A stretch of DNA of 64,000 bases, from positions 598,499 to 662,498 of the forward strand of contig JACKBC010000001.1 in the NCBI GenBank assembly GCA_020634755.1, read 5' to 3'. The notes under the pieces are model-generated. The model saw only the letters and a program-made list of their open reading frames with translations. It did no database searches and had not been told where the DNA came from. The stretch's first letter is position 1, and every line of letters begins with the position of its first letter. Shown piece after piece: positions 18,209-26,264 of the stretch. Position numbers and translations under genes: made by a program. The stretch is from Caldilineaceae bacterium (GTDB lineage: Bacteria > Chloroflexota > Anaerolineae > Caldilineales > Caldilineaceae).

Positions 18209-19126
18209 ATGATGGCTGCACTTACCCAAAAAAGACGCGGTTTTACCAGCGCCCAGTGGCGAGATCTTCGAACCGGTCTGTTCTTTATATCTCCCTGGCT
18301 ACTTGGGTTTTTCTTATGGACTTTTTACCCCCTCTTTTCTTCCCTCTATTATAGTTTCCACCGCTACGATCTATTGCGGCCAGCTGTCTGGGTTGGCTTA
18401 AAGAACTACGTTGAGATATTTACCAAAGATCCGACTTTTTGGCAGGTGGCGTACAATACGGTTTACTTTGTGGGGTTTGGCATACCGCTGGGCGTCATCG
18501 GCGCCTTTTTGATGGCTACGTTGCTCAATACAGAAATAAAGGGGCGCTCGGTCTTTCGCACCATTTTCTTTTTCCCGGCCATTGTGCCGGCCATTGTCAC
18601 CGCTATGGTCTGGCAATATTTGCTCAACGTCCAATACGGCGCCATAAATGCGTTTTTGCAGGGGGCTGGTCTGCCAGTCATCCCCTTTATTGCCAATCCG
18701 GGTTTGGCAAAGCCATCGCTGATTTTGATTCACATGTGGGCCCAAGGCAACGCCATGGTCATCTTTCTAGCCACGCTGCAAGACGTGCCGCGGTCGCTTT
18801 ATGAAGCCGCCACAGTAGATGGCGCCAATGCCTGGCACAAATTCCGCAACATTACGATTCCCATGTGTACGCCGGTCATACTATTCAACCTGGTTATCGG
18901 TTTTATCTATGGCTTTCAGAACTTTACCCTGCCCTGGTTATTGACCGGTGGTGGCCCCAACAATGCCACTGAATTCTATTCGCTATTTCTATATCGCAAT
19001 GCCTTTATCTTTTTCCGCATGGGGAAGGCTTCTGCACTGGCGTGGATTCTGTTTATTGTCATTGTGCTTTTTACAATTCTACTATTCCGCTCATCGAGGC
19101 GCTGGGTATACTACGGCGGTGAATAA
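18209..19126 (+). CDS. ABC sugar transporter permease (MalF/UgpA type)
   Basis: A 305-residue inner-membrane permease with six predicted transmembrane helices, the first near residues 25-50. The conserved EAA loop that docks on the ATPase is visible as EAATVDGANAWHKFRNITIP. The start is ATG 18209 (a second ATG follows at once) with AAAGG upstream. It forms the transport channel together with the permease starting at 19267, using the lipoprotein encoded at 16534. A family C repeat lies in the 140-base gap to the second permease. Substrate unknown. Confidence 0.92.
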   Translation: MMAALTQKRRGFTSAQWRDLRTGLFFISPWLLGFFLWTFYPLFSSLYYSFHRYDLLRPAVWVGLKNYVEIFTKDPTFWQVAYNTVYFVGFGIPLGVIGAFLMATLLNTEIKGRSVFRTIFFFPAIVPAIVTAMVWQYLLNVQYGAINAFLQGAGLPVIPFIANPGLAKPSLILIHMWAQGNAMVIFLATLQDVPRSLYEAATVDGANAWHKFRNITIPMCTPVILFNLVIGFIYGFQNFTLPWLLTGGGPNNATEFYSLFLYRNAFIFFRMGKASALAWILFIVIVLFTILLFRSSRRWVYYGGE

Positions 19127-19145
19127 GGCGGTGAATAAGTAGTGT

Positions 19146-19231
19146 CAGTAGATCGCAACGGCAAGACAGCGGGCCGGATTCCCCAATCGAGACCGACGCC
19201 TGAATTGCCAACACCGTTGTGGTGCACTGAG
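19146..19231 (+). repeat. Family C MITE-like repeat (copy between permeases)
   Basis: Starts CAGTAGATCGCAACGG and ends CCGTTGTGGTGCACTGAG. The ends are imperfect inverted repeats. It is inserted between two genes of one importer. Confidence 0.8.
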
Positions 19232-19266
19232 TGTTGAGTTTGTGATAGAAATAAAGGAGTGTATCT

Positions 19267-20187
19267 GTGGCAATTCGCGCATCCGCACCTACCCAGCTGG
19301 GAAATGCTGGCCAAGAGCGAGCAGTATCTAGACAAAACACGCTTGCTCACTGGGGAATTCAATTTGTAAAATATTTGGTCCTCATTTTTTTATCCGTGTC
19401 ATTCATCTTGCCCTTCTTTTGGATGGTGACATCCGCGGTTAAAAATGATGCCCAAGTGTTTACCATTCCGCCCGTGTGGATTCCCATCCCCGCACATTGG
19501 GAAAACTATTGGAATGCCTGGAATACGTACAACTTCAACGGTTATCTTTTTAATACCGTTTTCCTTTATGCAATACCGCTGACCATTGGCGTGACCATTG
19601 CGTCCGCCTTTGTGGCCTATGGCTTTGCGCGCGTGCGCTGGCCTGGACGTGACCTGTTTTTCTTTGCTTGTGTGGCCACCATGATGATTCCCTACCAGGT
19701 CACAATGGTGCCGCTCTTTATTACCTTCAAAAATCTGGGCTGGATCAACTCCTATCTGCCGCTGGTGATTCCCGGCTTCTTTGGCAGCCCCTACTTTATT
19801 TTTATGTTGCGCCAATTTTACATGACGCTGCCGCAGGAGCTATCGGACGCGGCGCGCATTGATGGCGCCAGCGAGTTGGGCATCTTCGGGCGCATTATTT
19901 TGCCTTTGGTCAAGCCCGCCCTGATTGTGGTGGCGCTCTTTACATTTATGAATGCCTGGAATGAATATTTGCAGCCGTTGATCTATATCAACCAGGAAGC
20001 GCTATATCCGGTTTCGTTGGGCATCAACAACCTACGCCAAACCATGGCGCAGATTGGCTCGCAGAAACTGGCCTACCCGTATCTAATGTCTGTTAGCACC
20101 TTGGTGACGCTGCCCATTGTAATTGCCTTTTTCTTTACACAGCGCACCTTTATTGAAGGCATCTCCTTGACGGGTTTAAAGGGCTAG
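19267..20187 (+). CDS. ABC sugar transporter permease (MalG/UgpE type)
   Basis: A 306-residue permease, second channel subunit of the importer. It starts with GTG at 19267 behind AAAGGAG. Six membrane helices are predicted, beginning near residue 33. The EAA-type loop reads DAARIDGASELGIFGRIILP. The C-terminus (FFFTQRTFIEGISLTGLKG) is characteristic of MalG-like permeases. A strong terminator follows the stop by about 30 bases, so the transport unit ends here. No ATPase gene is adjacent. Confidence 0.93.
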   Translation: MAIRASAPTQLGNAGQERAVSRQNTLAHWGIQFVKYLVLIFLSVSFILPFFWMVTSAVKNDAQVFTIPPVWIPIPAHWENYWNAWNTYNFNGYLFNTVFLYAIPLTIGVTIASAFVAYGFARVRWPGRDLFFFACVATMMIPYQVTMVPLFITFKNLGWINSYLPLVIPGFFGSPYFIFMLRQFYMTLPQELSDAARIDGASELGIFGRIILPLVKPALIVVALFTFMNAWNEYLQPLIYINQEALYPVSLGINNLRQTMAQIGSQKLAYPYLMSVSTLVTLPIVIAFFFTQRTFIEGISLTGLKG

Positions 20188-20218
20188 CGTTTCCGCCAGC
20201 GTTCTGCTTGCAACCCAC

Positions 20219-20257
20219 GCGGGTGAGTGCAATAATTTGCATTCACCCGCTTTTTGT
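20219..20257 (+). terminator. Rho-independent terminator after the importer genes
   Basis: GCGGGTGAGTGCA pairs with TGCATTCACCCGC around a short loop and is followed by TTTTTGTTTT. It closes the plus-strand transport operon. Confidence 0.85.
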
Positions 20258-20324
20258 TTTAAATAGAGTCAACAGCCTCGTTTTCCGCCAAATGTGCTTA
20301 CTACAGCCGAAAAGGAATCACCCT

Positions 20325-21953
20325 ATGACAAACGCCAGCCCGTACGGCTTTGGTCTCGATAAAACGCCCGCCAATTACGTGCCGCTTTCCCCGCTCACAT
20401 TTCTGGAACGCGCCGCCTACGTCTACCCGGATGCGCTCTCGGTTGTACATGGCGAGCAGCGCTACACCTGGGCGCAAACATATGCGCGCTGCCGCCAGCT
20501 GGCCTCCGCCTTGAGCCAGCGCGGCATCGGGCTGGGCGATACGGTGTCAATTATGGGGTTTAACACACCGCAGATGTACGAGGCGCACTTTGGCGTGCCC
20601 ATGACGGGCGCGGTGCTGCACTCGATCAATACGCGGTTGGACGCGACCAATATTGCTTTTATGCTGCAACACGCCGAAACCAAGGTTCTGCTCACAGACA
20701 CCGAGGCAGCGCCGGTCATTCAAGAAGCACTGGCCCAGCTGGAAGAGCGGCCGCTGGTTATCGATATTGTGGACCCGCTCAGCGAGGGGGGCCATCGGCT
20801 GGGTGAATTGGCATACGAAGAGTTCTTGGCGCAAGGTGATCCCGATTTTGCGTGGCAGCTACCGGCTGACGAATGGCAGGCCATCAGCCTCAACTACACC
20901 TCCGGCACTACGGGCAACCCCAAGGGCGTGGTCTATCATCACCGCGGTGCGTACCTCAACGCGGTCAGCAACATTTTGGCCTGGGGCATGGGCAAACAGC
21001 CGGTTTATTTATGGACGCTGCCCATGTTTCACTGCAATGGCTGGTGCTTTCCGTGGACGCTGGCCGCGGTGGTGGGCACGAGCGTCTGCCTGCGTCAAGT
21101 GCGGGCGGATAAGATTTACGAGCTGATTGCACAGGAAAAGGTGACGCACTATTGTGGCGCGCCGATTGTGCACAACATGCTTGTGAATGCCCCGGCGGCT
21201 GTACGCGCCCAGAAGCAACACCCGGTCAAAGGCATGGTGGCTGCTGCGCCGCCGCCTGCGGCTGTGCTGCAAGCCATGGCCGAAAACGATTTCAAGATCA
21301 CCCACGTTTATGGGCTGACCGAGACATATGGGCCGGCTGTGCTTTGCGAATGGCACGATGAATGGGACGAACTGCCCATTAGCGAACAGGCCCGCCTGAA
21401 CGCCCGCCAAGGCGTGCGCTATCACATGTTAGAGGAGCTGACCGTGGCCGACCCGGAAACGCTGGAGCCCGTACCGGCCGATGGCCAAACGCTGGGGGAA
21501 GTGTTCTTCCGCGGCAACAACGTGATGATGGGCTATTTAAAAAATCCGCAGGCTACCCAAACTGTGTTTCAGGGCGGCTGGTTTCATAGCGGCGACCTGG
21601 GCGTCATGCACCCCGATGGCTATGTAGAGCTGAAAGATCGCTCCAAAGATATTATTATCTCCGGCGGTGAGAACATTTCTACCATCGAGGTGGAGAATGT
21701 GCTCTATCGCCACCCGGCCATTATGGAAGCCGCCGTGGTGGCCAAACCGGATGAAAAGTGGGGCGAGGTTCCCTGCGCTTTTGTAACGCTCAAAGAAGGC
21801 GCAACCATTACTGAGGCCGAATTAATCGCGTTCTGCCGCGATAACATGGCCCATTTTAAAGCGCCCAAGCAGATAGTCTTTGGCGCGCTGCCCAAGACGT
21901 CCACTGGTAAGGTGCAGAAGTTCATTCTGCGCCAGCAAGCGAAAGAGGAATAG
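20325..21953 (+). CDS. Acyl-CoA ligase (AMP-forming)
   Basis: A 542-residue acyl-adenylate-forming enzyme that makes a CoA thioester from a carboxylic acid. The ATG at 20325, preceded by AAAGGA, is chosen over an in-frame ATG at 20208 that would run through the terminator. Motifs include YTSGTTGNPKGVVYHHRG, VYGLTETYGP, WFHSGDLGVMHPDGYVELKDRSKD, and the C-terminal lysine motif PKTSTGKVQK. Residues LYFHCNGW-like (MFHCNGWCFPW) are typical of the short/medium-chain acyl-CoA synthetase group. It is the second such ligase in the window. It lies alone between a terminator and a convergent gene. Confidence 0.9.
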   Translation: MTNASPYGFGLDKTPANYVPLSPLTFLERAAYVYPDALSVVHGEQRYTWAQTYARCRQLASALSQRGIGLGDTVSIMGFNTPQMYEAHFGVPMTGAVLHSINTRLDATNIAFMLQHAETKVLLTDTEAAPVIQEALAQLEERPLVIDIVDPLSEGGHRLGELAYEEFLAQGDPDFAWQLPADEWQAISLNYTSGTTGNPKGVVYHHRGAYLNAVSNILAWGMGKQPVYLWTLPMFHCNGWCFPWTLAAVVGTSVCLRQVRADKIYELIAQEKVTHYCGAPIVHNMLVNAPAAVRAQKQHPVKGMVAAAPPPAAVLQAMAENDFKITHVYGLTETYGPAVLCEWHDEWDELPISEQARLNARQGVRYHMLEELTVADPETLEPVPADGQTLGEVFFRGNNVMMGYLKNPQATQTVFQGGWFHSGDLGVMHPDGYVELKDRSKDIIISGGENISTIEVENVLYRHPAIMEAAVVAKPDEKWGEVPCAFVTLKEGATITEAELIAFCRDNMAHFKAPKQIVFGALPKTSTGKVQKFILRQQAKEE

Positions 21954-21967
21954 CCGACTGATTATAC

Positions 21968-22016
21968 CTATGCAGCCGTAGTCCGAGCTGGCCAGCTCAG
22001 ACTACGGCTGCATAGG
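21968..22016. terminator. Bidirectional hairpin between convergent genes
   Basis: CCTATGCAGCCGTAGTC pairs with GACTACGGCTGCATAGG, the rest of the stem continuing through GAGCTGGCCAGCTC. It overlaps the last codons of the minus-strand gene ending at 21997 and can stop transcription from both sides. Confidence 0.7.
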
Positions 22017-22917
22017 TGCGTTCCCGCATGTAATATGCCTGGCATTCGGCTTCGCGGCCACTGACAATGCGGCGTCCTTGCAGCGGACCATGACGCGCCG
22101 TCACCACGGTCCACTGGCCGTGGCCATTTTGATCGTCGCGATAGATGACCACCCAATCCTGCGTCATGCCAAATTCATGGGCGCGCACTGTGTTGGAATA
22201 AAGCGCCGTGTAATGAGTGGCGCCGCGCTCGGTGTGTAAAATGGGCAGCCAGGCCGCGCCCGTCGAGTTAAAGCACCGCGGTGTAATGCGAGGAAGCTGC
22301 CCCGCCCGCGCTTTGTGGCAATATTCAGCGTCAACATCGAGCAATTCGTCTACGGTTGGTTGATTTGCGGATGCTGTCCCTTTAGGCTGCGGAGCAGCGA
22401 AAGGCCGCCAGTTAAAGCGTCCCGCCAGCGATTCGCGTACGCTGCGTAGAGGCCGCGGCCCACAGCCCGGCAGCGCATCCAATCGATCACCGTAGTTAGC
22501 ATTTTCCCGATCGTATAGTGACTCAATGTCTAGTGGCGTATGGATGTGGTCGGCAAGCGCGGCCCCAATGCCCGGTACGGTGGCTACTATTGGTTCTGGT
22601 GTGGTTTCGCCCTGAAGTTGTTCCAACAGGCCAAAGCGACCGGTGTTGATCATCTGCGCAATCCATTGTGCAATTGATACGCCAATGCCGGGAAGGGCCT
22701 GCAAACCAGCAAGCCCTTCCTGTGCATAAATAGTAGCCGCTGACCGCTGCATAGAGCGCAGATTGGCCGCCGCCACGCAATACGCTCGCACCCGTAAGGG
22801 ATTAGCCTCTTGCGCATCTAGCAACTGGGCCACGCGCTCGAGCGCAGCGGCAATATCGTCGTTTGTAATCAATTGTTGCGTAGTGCTTGGTGCCGACTGG
22901 TTAATGATAATGTTCAT
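21997..22917 (-). CDS. Helix-hairpin-helix protein resembling the N-terminal part of DNA polymerase X
   Basis: A 306-residue protein. Residues about 18-100 match the 8-kDa-like N-terminal domain of PolX (NPLRVRAYCVAAANLR, then LQALPGIGVSIAQWI). A second helix-hairpin-helix (VATVPGIGAALADHI) and a third (LDALPGCGPRPLRSV) follow. The nucleotidyltransferase and PHP domains of PolX are absent. Instead there is a C-terminal domain with RITPRCFNSTGAAWLPI and TALYSNTVRAHEFG motifs, which I recall only as an uncharacterised domain in similar proteins. Probably a DNA-binding protein in repair. The ribosome-binding site is weak. A family C element separates it from the CBS gene upstream. Confidence 0.75.
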   Translation of the reverse strand: MNIIINQSAPSTTQQLITNDDIAAALERVAQLLDAQEANPLRVRAYCVAAANLRSMQRSAATIYAQEGLAGLQALPGIGVSIAQWIAQMINTGRFGLLEQLQGETTPEPIVATVPGIGAALADHIHTPLDIESLYDRENANYGDRLDALPGCGPRPLRSVRESLAGRFNWRPFAAPQPKGTASANQPTVDELLDVDAEYCHKARAGQLPRITPRCFNSTGAAWLPILHTERGATHYTALYSNTVRAHEFGMTQDWVVIYRDDQNGHGQWTVVTARHGPLQGRRIVSGREAECQAYYMRERTYAAVV

Positions 22918-22933
22918 GGTTTGGGTTGATTAT

Positions 22934-23017
22934 CAGCAGACTGCAATGGGAAGAAAGAGAGCCGAATTCACAAAGCGCAACCACTGTTTGTATGGTCAAC
23001 ACCGTTGTGGCATATTG
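22934..23017 (+). repeat. Family C repeat, diverged copy
   Basis: Sits in the narrow gap between the helix-hairpin-helix gene and the CBS gene. It shows the GCCGAATTCAC and CAACACCGTTGTGG parts of family C with a more diverged left end. Confidence 0.6.
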
Positions 23018-23018
23018 C

Positions 23019-23471
23019 CTATGGCGCGGACTCCAATACCGGTTCCTCCAGATACGTGAGCAAAAAGCGGAAGATATCTGTTTCGGAAATCATGCCCACA
23101 ACATGGTCATGTTCGACCACCGGCAGCCCGCCAATCTTGTTTTCCAGCATCAGCTGGGCGGCGCGCCGGATGGGCGTTTGCGGCGTAACGGCCACGGGAT
23201 CGGGCGTCATAAATTCGCGCACGCCGCGGATGCCGGCCAGGAAATGAATTTCCCACGTGGGCTCCATGGTCATGGATGCGCTTGCTTTTGGGCGCGCTTC
23301 CCGAATGTCTCCCCAGGTTACAATGCCCACCAGATGCTCGGCTTCATCCAAGACGGGCAGCCTCCGTACGCTGTTCATGCGCATGAGATGATAGGCGGTT
23401 GACAGATTGTTGGTTGTGTCCACCGTAATCGGATCCCCCGTCATCCAATCCTTGACTAATAACTTGTCCAT
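23019..23471 (-). CDS. Two-CBS-domain protein
   Basis: A 150-residue protein made of two CBS domains (about residues 1-60 and 75-145), which usually bind adenine nucleotides and act as energy sensors. The typical start of each domain, V-x2-WMTGDPITV and VREFMTPDPVAV, is clear. The ATG at 23471 is chosen because AAGGAGG lies eight bases upstream. It follows the flavoprotein gene by 14 bases and is surely co-transcribed with it; the CBS pair may respond to the redox or energy state together with that enzyme. Confidence 0.9.
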   Translation of the reverse strand: MDKLLVKDWMTGDPITVDTTNNLSTAYHLMRMNSVRRLPVLDEAEHLVGIVTWGDIREARPKASASMTMEPTWEIHFLAGIRGVREFMTPDPVAVTPQTPIRRAAQLMLENKIGGLPVVEHDHVVGMISETDIFRFLLTYLEEPVLESAP

Positions 23472-23485
23472 TTTACCCTCCTTGT

Positions 23486-24484
23486 TCATGGCCCATGTTG
23501 CAAGAGGCGGCGCTCGGTGCGCGGCGTTGTATGGTGGGGACGCTCTTGCGCGTAGTGTACCGCCAGATATTCCCACGCGCTCAAGGCGGCTTTTGTTCCT
23601 TCCCCAATGGCCACGGGCACCTGTTCAGCAAAAATATTGGTCACATCACCGGCCGCAAACAGACCTGGGACACTGGTTTCACAGCGTTGATTGATCGGAA
23701 TGCGTCCAGTCTCAGCATCGAATTTCACCAGGTCGCGCACAAATTCCTGGTTGGGAATGAGCCCCAATTCAATAAAGACGCCGTCGATAGTCAGCACTTC
23801 CGTGGTGTAGTCCCGCACCAGTTCGGCCTGCTCGACAAAATCTGTACCGACGATCCGCTGCAGCTTCCAACCCTCAAAGAGCGTGATGTTGGGGTTTGTG
23901 CGAATTTGCTTTACCAGCGGGCTATCCTTTAAGGCCAAAGTGGGCGCCAGATAGACGCGATTGGCCAGCGTGGCCAATTGTAGCGCCGCCACCAATGCGC
24001 GCCCGCCCCGTCCCACCACGAGCGCATCGCGCCCATCAAAAAATGGGGCGTGGCTCAGCGCCGAATAGCTAAGGCCACGCATCCACAGCTCTTGTTCACC
24101 AGGAACATGCAGCAGTTGCGGTTTGGCTCCTGTGGCCACCAACACGGTGCGTCCGTTGATCAGCTTGTTATTTTCCACCAACGCAACTTGAAAGTGGCCA
24201 TTGTTCAGCTGGCTGACGTTCTGTACCGTCGTCTTGAGGTGATCGTCCAAATTGGCTTCCACAAAGCTTTCGAACTGATGGACCAAATCGGCTCCCCAGA
24301 CAGAATCAACAGGCGGTTGATCCGATAATTGAAATGGGTACCCCACTTTGCCACCCAAATCCGGCGTAACCAGAGCTACATGCAGCCCTGCATTCAATGC
24401 CGTTGTGGTTGCGGCCAAACCGGCAGGTCCACCGCCAATAACAATTAGATCGAAGACCCCATTTTCTGTCGAATTTACGCCCAT
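23486..24484 (-). CDS. Thioredoxin-reductase-like flavoprotein lacking the redox cysteines
   Basis: A 332-residue FAD/NAD(P)-binding protein of the thioredoxin-reductase fold. The FAD site is GGGPAGLAAT (residues 17-26), the NAD(P) site is VVGRGGRA, and the C-terminal FAD motif is PGLFAAGDVTN. In thioredoxin reductases a CATC-like pair follows the GLSY segment. Here residues 141-144 are SALS, so both cysteines are replaced by serine and it cannot reduce thioredoxin in the usual way. A ferredoxin/flavodoxin reductase-like or a sensory role is possible. The ribosome-binding site GGGGGAG precedes the ATG. It is first in a unit with the CBS gene. Confidence 0.88.
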   Translation of the reverse strand: MGVNSTENGVFDLIVIGGGPAGLAATTTALNAGLHVALVTPDLGGKVGYPFQLSDQPPVDSVWGADLVHQFESFVEANLDDHLKTTVQNVSQLNNGHFQVALVENNKLINGRTVLVATGAKPQLLHVPGEQELWMRGLSYSALSHAPFFDGRDALVVGRGGRALVAALQLATLANRVYLAPTLALKDSPLVKQIRTNPNITLFEGWKLQRIVGTDFVEQAELVRDYTTEVLTIDGVFIELGLIPNQEFVRDLVKFDAETGRIPINQRCETSVPGLFAAGDVTNIFAEQVPVAIGEGTKAALSAWEYLAVHYAQERPHHTTPRTERRLLQHGP

Positions 24485-24544
24485 GATCTCCCCCTGTATA
24501 GCGCAAATTTGGCCCTTTTACGCCAAGCTTGCGCAAGCCATAAT

Positions 24545-24627
24545 CTGTACATCGCAACGGTGGTGGCACAATTGGCCTCGGGCTCGATGTGAAAATCTGC
24601 GCCCACGTTTGCCGTTGCGATCTACTG
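24545..24627 (-). repeat. Family C repeat (minus orientation)
   Basis: Starts CTGTACATCGCAACGG and ends CCGTTGCGATCTACTG. It lies in the spacer upstream of the flavoprotein gene. Confidence 0.75.
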
Positions 24628-24749
24628 GTAATTTATGAAAATGCTGATCTTAGTGTACTACGCAGAAAGCGTACACAAACCGTCCAGGTGGCTAGCTGCC
24701 CACCTGGCCTGCTGGGGAAGTAAGAGGAGGATGGGATAAGAAGATGGGG

Positions 24750-25115
24750 CTATTCAATGAGGATTTCAACTCGCTGCCCTTCATGCTCGTCGACAATATC
24801 GATGATGCGCCCGGTACGCCCGGCATCGATGGCATCCTGAATCGACTGCACATGTTGTCTGGCGCCTTCGGGGACAAAGCGTAGGCCAAACGTGACGAGC
24901 CCCAACGGCACGTTGACGCCGACCTTTTGCTGGCCCGTAATTGAATCGGTTACGATCACGCGCATGAAGCGGGCATGGCGCCCCGTGTGTGGCGCTTGCA
25001 TCTGCCCATCCGTGACGCGATCCAGCGCGGCCAATAGGCGCGCGCCTTCTTCTGCCGTAATCTTGCCTTCCTCGATCATGCGCAGAATTTTCATGCGTTC
25101 TTCCGTTGTTGTCAT
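24750..25115 (-). CDS. Small protein with N-terminal SHOCT-like helical module
   Basis: A 121-residue protein. Residues 5-31 (EERMKILRMIEEGKITAEEGA, then RLLAAL) form a two-helix module of the SHOCT-like type, seen in YvlB/LiaX-like stress proteins. The rest (about 45-120) is a compact alpha/beta domain with no recognised catalytic residues. A nearly identical module ends the DUF4097-like protein encoded at 27463-28704. The gene lies downstream of the ABC exporter genes on the same strand, separated by a repeat-filled spacer of about 250 bases. The function is probably regulatory or envelope-related, by analogy only. Confidence 0.75.
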   Translation of the reverse strand: MTTTEERMKILRMIEEGKITAEEGARLLAALDRVTDGQMQAPHTGRHARFMRVIVTDSITGQQKVGVNVPLGLVTFGLRFVPEGARQHVQSIQDAIDAGRTGRIIDIVDEHEGQRVEILIE

Positions 25116-25139
25116 CTTGTCTCATCCATTCTGAATACT

Positions 25140-25224
25140 CAGTCGATCGCAACGATAAGAGATGAGGCCGGATTCACCAATCGAGAACGATGCCTGAACC
25201 GCTAACACCGTTGCGGTGTACTGA
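25140..25224 (+). repeat. Family C repeat
   Basis: CAGTCGATCGCAACG...CACCGTTGCGGTGTACTGAT, immediately upstream of the SHOCT-like gene. Confidence 0.75.
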
Positions 25225-25240
25225 TACTCTTTGTGTCTAA

Positions 25241-25273
25241 AGGTGCGACGCACTTCCGAAGTGCGTCGCACCT
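25241..25273. terminator. Perfect 33-base palindrome
   Basis: AGGTGCGACGCACTTC and its complement form a hairpin without a real loop. It lies downstream of the minus-strand ABC permease gene and could help end that operon. Confidence 0.55.
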
Positions 25274-25275
25274 GT

Positions 25276-25353
25276 TCTTCAGTTTACTGCTGACTCTGTG
25301 CTGCGCACAACCGTCTCTTCAGTTTACTGCTGACTCTGTGCTGCGCACAACCG
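25276..25353 (+). repeat. Tandem duplication of 38 bases, with family D end
   Basis: The segment TCTTCAGTTTACTGCTGACT...GCACAACCG occurs at 25276-25313 and again at 25316-25353 (40-base period). The second copy runs into CCATCAT, the end of the family D hairpin. Confidence 0.75.
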
Positions 25354-25370
25354 CCATCATGCATGTTTTA

Positions 25371-26264
25371 TTAATATTGTCCCAACAAACCATCGCGGCG
25401 GGCCTTGCGCTCACAAAAATCAAACACAACCCAGCCCACTACAAAGTAGACCACCGAGTGCAGGAGCAGCCAGACCAGGCTGCCATCCGCCCAGACGGCC
25501 AGCAGCGATTCACCCTCCAGCACCACCTTGCGCATAACAATAATGCCCTGGGTGGTGGGGAGCGTGTAGGCAATCACAGCTAGCCAGGTGGGGAGTCGAT
25601 CCACCGGTAGAAAAGCGCCGTTTAAAAAGAGCAGCATATTCTGCACCAAATTGGCCAGCGATTCGACTTGTTTAAAGATCAAGGTGGCGCCGCCAATCAG
25701 AAAACCAAAGCCATAAAGGCCCATCATGGTGAGGATAAAAACGGGAATCGCAGCCAAACGCAGCGGCAATTCCACCCCCAACAGCAAGACCAGCACCAGC
25801 GTAAACAGGCCCACTATAATGGTGGTTGTAATCAGGTTGGAAAAGGAACGGCCCAGTTGAATCAGACCGGTGGGGGCCGGGCTCAGATAGCGCTGCTCCA
25901 GCGTGCCGGTTTGGGCCTCCTCGCGCAGGTCCCAACTCATGTTGCTAATGGCCGTCAAGGCATAAAACCACATCAAATAGCCCAGCAGCGCCGAGGGAAT
26001 GGCTGCTCGATCCAGATCGCCTCGCCCCATAAAGAAGACAATGCCGATAAAGATAAAGCCCATTGTCAGCATCATGGTCAAAAGGTTGAACTTATAACTC
26101 CACGACAGCAGCAGGCCCTTGTGCGTTTCGTTGAGCAAAATGCCCGGCCACGCGCCAATGCCCACCTGCACGGGAGCGGCTGGCGCTGTGCGTTCTGATG
26201 GTGCAGCCGCCAGCACGTCTATGGATTTAGCCGCTGACGCCGATTCTGGTGTTAATGTGCTCAT
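25371..26264 (-). CDS. ABC-2-type transporter permease
   Basis: A 297-residue membrane protein with about six predicted helices (first near residue 55), of the ABC-2 export family (drug, polysaccharide or lipid exporters). A Ser/Ala/Thr-rich cytoplasmic tail of about 35 residues precedes the first helix. The start codon overlaps the stop of the ATPase gene (ATGA), and AAGGAGG lies upstream, so translation is coupled. It is the last gene of the DUF2089 / DUF4097-like / ABC unit. Substrate unknown. Confidence 0.88.
   Translation of the reverse strand: MSTLTPESASAAKSIDVLAAAPSERTAPAAPVQVGIGAWPGILLNETHKGLLLSWSYKFNLLTMMLTMGFIFIGIVFFMGRGDLDRAAIPSALLGYLMWFYALTAISNMSWDLREEAQTGTLEQRYLSPAPTGLIQLGRSFSNLITTTIIVGLFTLVLVLLLGVELPLRLAAIPVFILTMMGLYGFGFLIGGATLIFKQVESLANLVQNMLLFLNGAFLPVDRLPTWLAVIAYTLPTTQGIIVMRKVVLEGESLLAVWADGSLVWLLLHSVVYFVVGWVVFDFCERKARRDGLLGQY

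Noticed and set aside
25241..25273. Operator for a regulator
   Set aside because: Perfect symmetry and position downstream of an operon fit a hairpin terminator or dispersed palindrome better; no partner regulator adjoins.
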